DNA from: Oscillospiraceae bacterium HV4-5-C5C
GTDB lineage: Bacteria; Bacillota; Clostridia; Saccharofermentanales; Fastidiosipilaceae
DNA length: 64,000 bases
Direction of reading: 5' to 3'
NCBI GenBank assembly: GCA_012034405.1
Contig: JAAVLZ010000010.1
Coordinates: 53,330 to 117,329 of the forward strand
Below the pieces are notes generated by a model. That model was not told the origin of the DNA, did no database searches, and was given only the letters and a program-made list of their open reading frames with translations. The stretch's first letter is position 1. The number at the start of each line of letters is the position of its first letter. Below are positions 56,276 to 64,000 of this stretch, in pieces. The position numbers and the translations under genes were made by a program.

Positions 56276-56440
56276 AGTCTATGCTAAAGCTCGTCCGGGA
56301 TATCCCGATGCGGCTATAGACGACAAATGCTCACATATACCGCTACACTGCCAAATTTAATTATTGCCGATGCCGGCGCAGGAACGAGAACATTCACCGA
56401 GCTGCTTGCGGCGCGCAGATATACCGTTCATCAACCGGCA
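56235..56440 (+). pseudogene. Frameshifted class I SAM-dependent methyltransferase remnant
   Basis: One frame gives LTGKAEVYAKARPGYPDAAID, typical of the start of a SAM methyltransferase. After a shift near 56320 another frame gives IIADAGAGTRTFTELLAARRYTV, the glycine-rich motif I with GAGTG changed to GAGTR. The remaining catalytic domain is missing. Confidence 0.8.
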
Positions 56441-56698
56441 GATCGACGTTCACATCCAGCGCGTCGGTCGTGTAGAGATTTTTCTCATAGAGTTTATTCT
56501 AAAACAAAGGATATTTACCTTTCCTGCTATAGGCAACAAGCATGGCCTCTGAAAATCCGAGGGAACCCGGACGCCGTTCCTTCCGTTGCGGGTGGGCTGT
56601 TTTGACCGAAAGGTTTCAGAATCCTCCGGGAAATTCTGGAACAAGAGGAAAAAAACAGGGAAACAGAAATGAATTATACAGGCTGTCATTATCTGTTT
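56441..56698. other. Uncharacterised decayed stretch before glgB
   Basis: No gene can be supported. On the minus strand around 56395-56500 a short fragment reads NKLYEKNLYTTDALDVNVDL before a stop, possibly another remnant, but its family is not recognised. Confidence 0.4.
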
Positions 56699-56707
56699 TG
56701 TTATAAT
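56699..56707 (+). promoter_or_regulatory. Extended -10 promoter of glgB
   Basis: TGTTATAAT, 74 bp before the start, no clear -35. Confidence 0.5.
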
Positions 56708-56780
56708 TAGCAATCATAGGGCAGTTTTGGACTGACTGATTGGTAAGTTTCAGTCAAATCTTAGCCTAAGGAGATCGCTG

Positions 56781-58721
56781 GTGAATGACTTATATTTGTT
56801 TAATAATGGCTTGAACTACCAAAGCTACCGCTGCCTGGGCTCCAGGCTGACAGAGCATGGCGCGGACTTTGCTGTGTGGGCTCCGCACGCACAGGCAGTT
56901 TATGTGACCGGCGATTTTGATGATTGGAGCGGCCAGCAGTACGCGCTGCGGCCTCAGGGCAGTACCGGGGTCTGGCAGGGCTCTGTCCCCGGTGCTAAAG
57001 TCTGGCAGCGGTATAAATACGCTGTGAAGGGAGCCGATGGCAGTATGGTGCTGAAAATGGATCCCATGGCCCGGCACCAGGAAACCCGTCCCGGCACGGC
57101 TTCTATTTTATACAATCCTGAGGACTACACCTGGCAAGATCAGGCCTGGCTGGACCGGCGTAACCAGCAGGCTATTGAACCGCTCAATATATATGAGGTC
57201 CACCTGGGTTCATGGCGGCGCTACCCGGATGGCAGTTGCTATAACTATCAGGCTATAGCCCCTCAACTGGCTGAGTACTGCGTTGATATGGGTTATACCG
57301 CCGTTGAGTTAATGCCGTTAACGGAGTATCCGCTGGATGACTCCTGGGGCTATCAGGTAACAGGCTATTTCAGTCCGACCAGCCGCTACGGCACGCCGGC
57401 AGATTTTAAAGCTATGATTGATTGCCTGCATCAGCACGGGCTGGCCGTTATTTTAGACTGGGTCCCGGCCCATTTCCCAAAAGATCAGTTTGCTCTGGCC
57501 TGTTTTGACGGCAGTCCGCAGTATGAATACGCGGATCCAGATTTGGCGGAGCATAAGGATTGGGGCACTTTGGTATTTGATTACAATAAAATGGAAGTGC
57601 GCTCCTTTCTGATTTCCAGCGCATGGTTGTGGATCGCGGAATTCCATCTGGACGGGCTAAGGGTTGACGCTGTCAGCAGTATGATTTACTTAAATTACGG
57701 CAGAGATGGTTCCTTGCGTAACCGCCTGGGCGGCCTGGAGAATCTGGAAGCGCTGGATTTCCTGAAAACATTAAACAGCGTGCTGCGCCGGGCCTTTCCT
57801 AACATCCTGATGATAGCGGAGGAGTCCAGTGATTTCCCGGATGTTACGGTCAGCCCGGAGCAGGGCGGACTGGGATTTTCGCATAAATGGAATATGGGTT
57901 GGATGCATGACACGCTGGACTATATGAGCCTGGATTATATATACCGCCGGGATCATCATCACCAGCTGACCTTCTCTATGACCTATGCTTTCAGGGAACA
58001 CTATATTTTGCCCTTTTCTCACGATGAAGTGGTTCACGGTAAGCTATCGCTGCTTAACCGGATGCCCGGTGATCTATGGCGTAAATTTGCCTGTTACCGG
58101 GCTATGCTGACTTACCAGATCACGCATCCGGGCGCAAAGCTGAACTTTATGGGCTATGAGCTGGGTGAGTTTATTGAATGGCGTTATTATGAGGAACTCG
58201 AGTGGTTTATGTTAAGCTACCCCAGACATCAGCAGACCCAGAATTATGTACGCCGGATCAACCATCTTTATAAAGCCCAGACCGCTCTTTGGGAGATTGA
58301 TGAATCCTGGGCAGGTTTTGAGTGGCTGCAGGCCGATGATGCTGATAATTCCGTTTATATCTATGCTCGTAAAGGCCGGCAGGCAGAAAATCTGTTAATT
58401 TGTATCTTTAATCTGACCCCAAAAAGCTTTCCGGAGTATGCCTTCAAGGTTCCGCAGAACGGACGCTACCGGATCATCCTGAACAGTGATGAAAGCCGCT
58501 ATGGCGGGTCGGACTACCTTGGCGCGGAGAGTGAAGGCCGTCTGCTTACCACAGCCATTTCCTTAACTGAGTCTGGTCCAGCTACCGACCAGGCCAGGCG
58601 TCAACCCCTGCCCGGACCAGCAACAAAGACCCGCCCTGACGCAGACCGTAAGCCAGCTGGAGGTCTGATTAAAATGCCCTTGCCACCGCTGGCCGCGGTT
58701 TTGCTTCAATTTATACCTTGA
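56781..58721 (+). CDS. glgB: 1,4-alpha-glucan branching enzyme
   Basis: Makes alpha-1,6 branches in glycogen. An N-terminal CBM48 domain (residues 1-115: FAVWAPHAQAVYVTGDF) precedes a GH13 barrel with region I VILDWVPAHF, region II GLRVDAVSSM (nucleophile Asp), region III MIAEESSDF (Glu) and region IV PFSHDEVVHGK. 646 aa, GTG start with AAGGAG about 8 bp upstream. About 50 kb away from glgD-glgA, with an 80-residue-long C-terminal extension that includes an odd Thr/Pro/Arg-rich linker. Confidence 0.96.
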   Translation: MNDLYLFNNGLNYQSYRCLGSRLTEHGADFAVWAPHAQAVYVTGDFDDWSGQQYALRPQGSTGVWQGSVPGAKVWQRYKYAVKGADGSMVLKMDPMARHQETRPGTASILYNPEDYTWQDQAWLDRRNQQAIEPLNIYEVHLGSWRRYPDGSCYNYQAIAPQLAEYCVDMGYTAVELMPLTEYPLDDSWGYQVTGYFSPTSRYGTPADFKAMIDCLHQHGLAVILDWVPAHFPKDQFALACFDGSPQYEYADPDLAEHKDWGTLVFDYNKMEVRSFLISSAWLWIAEFHLDGLRVDAVSSMIYLNYGRDGSLRNRLGGLENLEALDFLKTLNSVLRRAFPNILMIAEESSDFPDVTVSPEQGGLGFSHKWNMGWMHDTLDYMSLDYIYRRDHHHQLTFSMTYAFREHYILPFSHDEVVHGKLSLLNRMPGDLWRKFACYRAMLTYQITHPGAKLNFMGYELGEFIEWRYYEELEWFMLSYPRHQQTQNYVRRINHLYKAQTALWEIDESWAGFEWLQADDADNSVYIYARKGRQAENLLICIFNLTPKSFPEYAFKVPQNGRYRIILNSDESRYGGSDYLGAESEGRLLTTAISLTESGPATDQARRQPLPGPATKTRPDADRKPAGGLIKMPLPPLAAVLLQFIP

Positions 58722-58745
58722 CATTTTGCGGCAGTGCTCTATATT
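58718..58745 (+). promoter_or_regulatory. Promoter of the ABC exporter operon
   Basis: TTGACA and TATATT with a 16-bp spacer. The -35 overlaps the glgB stop. Confidence 0.75.
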
Positions 58746-58759
58746 AAAACAAATTAGAT

Positions 58760-58775
58760 AGTTGCATACGCAACT
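58760..58775. promoter_or_regulatory. Palindromic operator candidate
   Basis: AGTTGC-ATAC-GCAACT is a perfect inverted repeat located just downstream of the expected transcription start. Further down, a GC-rich palindrome (CGCGGCC-T-GGCCGCG, around 58804-58818) lies next to the ribosome site. Such repeats fit a MarR-type repressor, by inference. Confidence 0.6.
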
Positions 58776-58826
58776 GTCAGATCCGGAGCATGAGGGGAGC
58801 AGCCGCGGCCTGGCCGCGCAGGGTAG

Positions 58827-60560
58827 ATGAAGCAATTTTGGACTTGTACCAGGGGGCATCGTAAAGACTTTTTCCTGGCGGTACTATTTATAGAGGCAGA
58901 AACCGTCTTTGAATTGATTATTCCCATGATTATGGCCAGCATGATTGATGTGGGGGTGGCGCAGGGTGACCGGCGCTACATTTTACTCAAAGGCCTGGAG
59001 ATGGTAGGTTTTGCGCTGCTGGCTCTGTTCCTGGGTCATTTGTGCGCCAAATATACAGCTTTATGCGGCAGTGGGATCGCGGCACAGATTCGCGAGACAG
59101 AGTATCAGCAGATTCAGAAGTTTTCTTTTGTTAATACGGATCACTTCAACAGCGCTTCTCTGGTGACTCGCCTGACCGGAGATGTGACTACTATTCAAAA
59201 CGCGCTGACCAACGGGATGCGACCTGGCTTCCGCTCACCGGTGATGCTGCTGATGGCAGTGATTGTTTCCTTTCTGATTAATCCCAGGCTGGCTATGGTA
59301 TTTTATGTAGCCGCACCGGCGCTGGGCCTCTTGCTTTATTTCATCATCAGGCAGGTCCGCCCGCTTTACGTGGACCTGCAGCGGGCCTGGGACCGGCTGA
59401 ATCGTCTGATCCAGGAAAACCTGACCGGCATCCGGGTTGTTAAGGCATATGTCAGAGAAGACTATGAAACAGAAAAATTTGACGCCGGCAATCAGGAACT
59501 GCGCAGTACAGCCAGGCAAGCCTTTACGTTGGCCACCCTTAATATGCCGGCTTTTCAGCTGGTGATGTATGGCACCATTCTGGCGATATTGTGGTTTGGC
59601 GGACGCATGGTGACCATCGGTAGTCTGAAGGTCGGCGAACTGACCAGCTTTTTAAGCTACGTCCTGCAGGTATTAAATTCATTGATGATGTTTTCCAATG
59701 TCTTCTTGCTTTTTACGCGATCACTGACCTCCTGGAGAAGAATTGAAGCTGTTCTTCAAGAGACCCCCACCATTACGGACGCCGAGGCTGTGCCGGAAGC
59801 CAGGATTACGCGGGGCAGCATCAGCTTTGAGCAGGTCAGTTTCAAATACGAGCCGGCAGCCCCGCGTTATATTCTGGAGGACATCAGTTTTGAGATCCGT
59901 GCCGGTCAGATGGTTGGCATCATCGGCCAGACAGGCACGGCCAAGAGCACATTGGTTCAGCTGATTCCCCGTTTATATGAAGCGACTGCCGGAAAAATCA
60001 GGCTGGATGGCAGACCCGTCCAGCAATATACGCAGGCTCACCTCAGGGAGCAGATCGGCTTGGTATTACAGAACAATATATTGTTCAGCGGGACCGTACG
60101 GGAAAATCTGCTCTGGGGTAACCCCAGTGCTGATGAAGCCTGGCTCAGACAAGCCTGCTATATTGCCTGCGTAGATGAATTCATTGACCGCCTGGAGGCC
60201 GGACTGGATACAGTTTTGGGTCAGGGTGGGGTCAACTTATCCGGCGGACAGAAGCAGCGCCTGTGTCTGGCCCGCTGCATCCTGCAAAAACCGTTGATCT
60301 TTATCTTTGATGATGCCACCAGCGCAGTTGACACGGCTACAGAAGCGCGGATCAGACAGCGTTTGCGGGAGGCTTTTCCGCATACGACGACTTTGCTGAT
60401 ATCCCAACGGATCAGTTCGGTGGAAGAAGCTGACCAGGTCCTTGTGTTAGCTGACGGCAGATTGAATGGCTGCGGCAGCCCGGCGGAATTATTGCAACAC
60501 AATCAGGTGTACCGTGAATTATGGCAACTGCAGCAGGCTGGAAAGGTGGCGGAAGCATGA
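58827..60560 (+). CDS. ABC exporter half-transporter with degenerate ATP site
   Basis: 577-aa fused permease-ATPase with six membrane segments in the first 300 residues. Walker A is GQTGTAKST (G to A), the signature is LSGGQKQR, Walker B is FIFDDATSAVD with Asp instead of the catalytic Glu, and the switch residue is Gln (LLISQRISS) instead of His. This matches the non-catalytic partner of heterodimeric exporters such as TM287 or BmrC. The next gene encodes the partner, overlapping by ATGA. Confidence 0.92.
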   Translation: MKQFWTCTRGHRKDFFLAVLFIEAETVFELIIPMIMASMIDVGVAQGDRRYILLKGLEMVGFALLALFLGHLCAKYTALCGSGIAAQIRETEYQQIQKFSFVNTDHFNSASLVTRLTGDVTTIQNALTNGMRPGFRSPVMLLMAVIVSFLINPRLAMVFYVAAPALGLLLYFIIRQVRPLYVDLQRAWDRLNRLIQENLTGIRVVKAYVREDYETEKFDAGNQELRSTARQAFTLATLNMPAFQLVMYGTILAILWFGGRMVTIGSLKVGELTSFLSYVLQVLNSLMMFSNVFLLFTRSLTSWRRIEAVLQETPTITDAEAVPEARITRGSISFEQVSFKYEPAAPRYILEDISFEIRAGQMVGIIGQTGTAKSTLVQLIPRLYEATAGKIRLDGRPVQQYTQAHLREQIGLVLQNNILFSGTVRENLLWGNPSADEAWLRQACYIACVDEFIDRLEAGLDTVLGQGGVNLSGGQKQRLCLARCILQKPLIFIFDDATSAVDTATEARIRQRLREAFPHTTTLLISQRISSVEEADQVLVLADGRLNGCGSPAELLQHNQVYRELWQLQQAGKVAEA

Positions 60561-62416
60561 AAACTGCCAGTAAAGCCCGGCCTCAGAATCTGCGGCAAAC
60601 GGTCGGAAAGCTGGCCGCCTATTTTAAACCATACCGGCTGACATTGCTGCTCATAACCATTTTAGTGATGGTGAGTGCGTTTGCCGGTATAATCGGTACC
60701 TATATGCTGAAACCCATCATCAACGGAGCGGTTATGCGGGGCAATTTAAGCTTGCTGCTCCGCCAGGTCATCCTGCTGGACGCACTTTATCTCTGTGGAG
60801 CGGTTGCCAGCTTTTTTTACAACCGCCTGATGGTTAAGACCGCACAACAGATAATCAGTGATCTCAGGCGCGACTTATTTGCGCACACCCAGACTTTGCC
60901 GCTGGGCTTTTTTGACACCCATACCCACGGTGAGCTGATGAGCCGTTTCACAAATGATATTGACACGATTTCTGAGGCGTTAAATAACAGCCTGACCTTA
61001 TTAATCCAAAGCTTTTTGGTCTCGGTCAGTACGGTAGTTATGCTGATCTGGCTGAATTGGCGCCTGTCACTCATTGTTATCATTTTTTTAGGCCTGATGT
61101 TGCTTTATATCATGCATAACGGCAAGCTGAGCAAGCAATACTTCAGCGATCAGCAGACGTATCTGGGAGAGATGAATGGTCTGGTTGAGGAAATGATGGA
61201 GGGGCAGAAGGTTGAGAAACTGCTGCGGCATGAGCCTCAGGATCTGGCCCGCTTCAGAGTGGTGAATCAAAAACTGAACCAGGCCTCGGCCCGGGCTACT
61301 GAATATACAGGGCAGACTGTTCCAACGATTGTTTCATTATCATATATCAATTATGCCGTATCCGCTTGTGTGGGAGGCTTGTTCACTTTGGTCGGTCTCA
61401 CGGATATGGGCACGCTGGTATCTTATCTGGTCTTTGTTCGCCAGAGCGCCATGCCGATGAATCAGTTTACGTCACAGATTAACTTTTTACTGGTGGCTTT
61501 GGCCGGCGCGGAAAAAGTTTTTGCTATGATGGCGGAGAAACCGGAACCTGATCAGGGCGATATCACCTTGACACCGGTCCGTCAGATGGCGGATGGCAGG
61601 CTGACAGAGGCGGCGGCCTATACGAGTAATTATGCCTGGGTGGTACCGGAGTCTGGAACCATACCGCGGCGTTTAGTTCCGCTTAAGGGAGATGTTTGCA
61701 TTCATCAGGTCAGCTTTGCTTATACTCCCGGGCAGCAGATTTTGAATGAGATCAGCCTTTACGCTAAGCCCGGCCAAAAAATCGCGCTGGTTGGCTCAAC
61801 CGGTGCTGGTAAGACGACTATTATGAATCTGGTCAACCGCTTTTATGAAATCGAGCATGGAGAAATACTTTATGACGGCCTGGACATTCGCAGGATAAAA
61901 AAGGCTGACTTGCGTCACTCGCTGTCAGTTATTATTCAGGATACCCATCTTTTTTCCGGAACGATTGCCGACAACATTCGCTATGGCCGGCTCGATGCAA
62001 GTGAGGCTGACGTGCTTGAGGCGGCAAAACTGGCTCATGCTGATGCGTTTATTGAACGTCTGCCGCATCGCTATCAGACCTGGCTGGAAAGTGATGGGGC
62101 TAATCTGTCTCAGGGACAGCGGCAACTACTGGGCATTGCCCGGGCGGCAGTCTCACGACCGCCGGTTCTGATTATGGATGAGGCCACCAGCTCAGTTGAT
62201 ACCAGGACTGAAAAGCAAATTGAACAGGGTATGGATGCTTTGATGCAAGGCCGGACAGTTTTTGTCATCGCCCATCGCTTATCAACTGTTCGTAATGCGC
62301 AGGCTATCCTGGTACTGGAGCGGGGCAGGATTATCGAGCGCGGTACGCATGAAGAGCTACTGGAACAAAAAGGCCGCTATTATCAGTTGTATACAGGTCA
62401 ATCTGAACTTTCCTGA
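60557..62416 (+). CDS. ABC exporter half-transporter with canonical ATP site
   Basis: 619 aa, six membrane segments then an ATPase: Walker A GSTGAGKTT, signature LSQGQRQL (G to Q), Walker B LIMDEATSSVD, switch His in FVIAHRLSTV. The atypical LSQGQ signature completes the degenerate site of the partner, so the pair forms one catalytic and one degenerate site. The ATG at 60557 overlaps the previous stop. Substrates may be drugs or lipids. Confidence 0.93.
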   Translation: MKTASKARPQNLRQTVGKLAAYFKPYRLTLLLITILVMVSAFAGIIGTYMLKPIINGAVMRGNLSLLLRQVILLDALYLCGAVASFFYNRLMVKTAQQIISDLRRDLFAHTQTLPLGFFDTHTHGELMSRFTNDIDTISEALNNSLTLLIQSFLVSVSTVVMLIWLNWRLSLIVIIFLGLMLLYIMHNGKLSKQYFSDQQTYLGEMNGLVEEMMEGQKVEKLLRHEPQDLARFRVVNQKLNQASARATEYTGQTVPTIVSLSYINYAVSACVGGLFTLVGLTDMGTLVSYLVFVRQSAMPMNQFTSQINFLLVALAGAEKVFAMMAEKPEPDQGDITLTPVRQMADGRLTEAAAYTSNYAWVVPESGTIPRRLVPLKGDVCIHQVSFAYTPGQQILNEISLYAKPGQKIALVGSTGAGKTTIMNLVNRFYEIEHGEILYDGLDIRRIKKADLRHSLSVIIQDTHLFSGTIADNIRYGRLDASEADVLEAAKLAHADAFIERLPHRYQTWLESDGANLSQGQRQLLGIARAAVSRPPVLIMDEATSSVDTRTEKQIEQGMDALMQGRTVFVIAHRLSTVRNAQAILVLERGRIIERGTHEELLEQKGRYYQLYTGQSELS

Positions 62417-62453
62417 GCCATCTGATGTCGAGTCAGGCCTGGAGAAGTCCAGC

Positions 62454-62484
62454 TTGACCTTTAATACTATCTAAAGTATAGTAT
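62454..62484 (+). promoter_or_regulatory. padR promoter with PadR-type dyad
   Basis: TTGACC and TATAGT hexamers with a 17-bp spacer. Overlapping the -10 is a perfect inverted repeat ATACTAT-N7-ATAGTAT (62464-62484), as expected for autorepression by PadR proteins. Confidence 0.8.
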
Positions 62485-62504
62485 TGCGCATAAGGAGGTA
62501 CAAC

Positions 62505-62825
62505 ATGAACCCCCAACTGAAAAAAGGTCTGTGTGATTATTGTGTCCTGGCTTTGCTGCAGCAATCTGATTCGTATGGATATCAACTGATGAAAGATCTG
62601 GAGCCCGTGCTCAGACTGTCTGAATCCACGCTTTATCCGATACTACGGCGCCTGGAACAGGCAGCCTGTTTAAGCACTTATAGGCAGGAGCATCAAGGTC
62701 GGCTGCGCAGGTATTACCGGATTACCCCGACCGGCCAGACTCGCCTGGCAGAAGCTCGTCAGGATTGGGATGAACTGCGGCAGATATACAGATTCATATT
62801 ACGCGATGAAGCGGAGGATCAGTAA
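62505..62825 (+). CDS. PadR-family transcriptional repressor
   Basis: 106-aa winged helix protein. Residues 10-60 have LKKGLCDYCVLALLQQSDSYGYQL and SESTLYPILRRLEQAACLS, the PadR signature. ATG 62505 follows AAGGAGG. Commonly sits before DUF1700/DUF4097 genes, as here. Probably represses itself and possibly the exporter. Confidence 0.92.
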   Translation: MNPQLKKGLCDYCVLALLQQSDSYGYQLMKDLEPVLRLSESTLYPILRRLEQAACLSTYRQEHQGRLRRYYRITPTGQTRLAEARQDWDELRQIYRFILRDEAEDQ

Positions 62826-62827
62826 GG

Positions 62828-63982
62828 ATGAATAAAGAGACTTATTTAAAGCGGCTTAAATCTGCTTTGCAGCAGCAGGGCCAGTTAAAGGAGCAGGAGC
62901 TGAGCGATGTACTGGCCTTTTTTGATGAGCTTTGGGAGGACCGGTCTGAGAACGGGCAGTCCGATGCTGAGATCCGGGCGAGTCTGGGCGAACCGGAAAC
63001 GGCCGCGCAGCAGATCCGCGCGGAGGCGGCCTGGCAGACAACATCGCCGGGGCTCTCTGGATTAATGGGTGCCGATACTGCCTCTGACCAAGCAAATAGC
63101 GGGCAAACTTTCAGATCCAGCCAGGAACAGCGTCAATTATACGACAAGACTCTGGCAGCGGATTGCTGCCGGCAGTTAGTGCTGGATACCTTTAACCAGC
63201 GGATAGAGGTGGGACCATCGGAGGATGAGAGGATTCATCTTGGGTTTTCGCTTGATAAGTGGACGGCGTATCATTTGAATCTGCAGGATGAGGTCCTGAC
63301 TTTTTGCCGCTTTAAAAAGGAGGGGCAAAGCGGCCTAGCCTGGCTTTGGCCGTTCAGATTTCAAGACGGTTTACCGCCGCTGATTCTGCGTCTGCCGGCT
63401 TCGCGAGCGTATTCTTTGCTGACCCAGACACGCAATGGCGGTAGTGTGGTGAAGGACATTCGGCTGCATAAGCTGGAGCTGAAGGACCAGAATGCCATGC
63501 TGCAGCTGGCAGGACTGACTGCAGAAGCAATTGACGCGCGCAGCAGTAACGGCAGTATCAGTCTGGAGCAAAGCCAGATTGGGCAGGGGCTTTACTTGCA
63601 GAGCAGTAACGCCGGCATAAGTTGTGATCAGGTGGACGCCGGTTGGCTGGATCTGACTTCAAGTAACGGTCGCTTAAGCTGCCGCAGGACTAAGCTGAAA
63701 CAGCAGGCCAGACTTCTTACTTCAAATGCCTCAATTCAGCTGACTGATCTGACCGCAGATAAATTGGATTGTCAGAGCAGCAACGGGAGTATCAAGCTTG
63801 AAAATCTGGCGGCTGAACATATCAGTCTGGTAACCAGTAACGCAAATATTCGCGGTACAGTTAAGGGTCAGGTGACAGATTATTATCAGGGGATACCTGA
63901 AACCAGCGCGGCAGAACTGCCCCCCTATCTGTATGCTCACACCAGTAATGGCCGCGTCAACCTGAGTTTTGTTGGGGCGTGA
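62828..63982 (+). CDS. DUF1700/DUF4097 protein
   Basis: N-terminal helical HAAS/DUF1700-like domain (about residues 1-75: YLKRLKSALQ, LSDVLAFFDELWEDR). The C-terminal part (about 160-384) holds repeats of the type SSNGSISLEQ, SSNAGISCDQ, SSNGRLSCRR, SNASIQLTD, SSNGSIKLEN, forming a beta-solenoid DUF4097 domain. 384 aa. Typical partner of PadR in Firmicutes envelope-stress modules. No membrane segment is visible. A stop follows at 63980-63982, and 18 bases remain. Confidence 0.88.
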   Translation: MNKETYLKRLKSALQQQGQLKEQELSDVLAFFDELWEDRSENGQSDAEIRASLGEPETAAQQIRAEAAWQTTSPGLSGLMGADTASDQANSGQTFRSSQEQRQLYDKTLAADCCRQLVLDTFNQRIEVGPSEDERIHLGFSLDKWTAYHLNLQDEVLTFCRFKKEGQSGLAWLWPFRFQDGLPPLILRLPASRAYSLLTQTRNGGSVVKDIRLHKLELKDQNAMLQLAGLTAEAIDARSSNGSISLEQSQIGQGLYLQSSNAGISCDQVDAGWLDLTSSNGRLSCRRTKLKQQARLLTSNASIQLTDLTADKLDCQSSNGSIKLENLAAEHISLVTSNANIRGTVKGQVTDYYQGIPETSAAELPPYLYAHTSNGRVNLSFVGA

Positions 63983-64000
63983 CGGCGAGCGGCAAATCTG

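Overview
This window reads as chromosomal DNA from a moderately high-GC, low-redundancy member of the Firmicutes, most likely an anaerobic fermentative clostridium (Oscillospirales-like; the family level is a guess). The reasons are: an IspH-ribosomal S1 fusion behind cmk-plsC, a pheB-type ACT gene before hom, scpA-scpB, comEA, Na+-translocating decarboxylase genes, AGGAGG-type ribosome sites, many ATGA/TAATG start-stop overlaps, and frequent extended -10 promoters. Nothing phage-like and no CRISPR array is visible.

Layout. 1-4091: end of glgD, glgA and a GH13 glycosidase (glycogen metabolism; glgB lies far away at 56.8 kb). 4123-12384: a zinc-ribbon membrane protein, argS, a protein that looks like a catalytically dead M3 oligopeptidase, an RsmF-type rRNA methyltransferase, rdgB, an ACT protein and hom. 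12.5-13.9 kb: a 58-aa zinc-ribbon gene and an unknown membrane protein. 13.9-24.2 kb: a tightly packed run of an Lrp-type regulator, aminotransferase, prfB, purE-F-N-H-D, a nadD-yqeK fusion and rsfS. 24.3-26.6 kb: comEA, thyA, dfrA. 26.7-32.6 kb: tRNA-Pro, then ileS behind two promoters and an intrinsic terminator, an M50 protease, scpA and scpB.

32.8-37.3 kb: CoA-type carboxyltransferase, biotin carrier, pyruvate/oxaloacetate carboxyltransferase and an RpiR regulator. The missing membrane part of such a complex (beta pump subunit and a gamma-like small protein) is encoded 10 kb away at 46.85-48.2 kb. I infer that together they form one biotin-dependent Na+ decarboxylase/transcarboxylase. 37.4-44.6 kb: cmk, plsC, ispH-S1, pepV, an unknown protein and an aroD-aroK fusion.

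Two accessory, partly decayed zones lie next to tRNA genes. At 44.8-46.8 kb, beside tRNA-Pro(UGG), there is an AT-rich gene fusing an XRE helix-turn-helix to a phosphotransferase-like domain, plus a gene remnant. At 55.1-56.8 kb, after tRNA-Leu and initiator tRNA-Met, there are a 40-bp tandem duplication, a truncated acetyltransferase, an intact acetyltransferase and a frameshifted methyltransferase remnant. Between them sit an S9 peptidase, galM, trpS, a beta-lactamase-fold lipoprotein and tcdA. The end of the window holds glgB, a heterodimeric ABC exporter with one degenerate ATP site, and a padR-DUF1700/DUF4097 pair with clear dyad operators.

No wholly new system stands out. The best candidates for a second look are the dead M3 peptidase homologue, the split decarboxylase with its divergent carboxyltransferase, the ileS leader, the aroD-aroK fusion and the HTH-kinase fusion.
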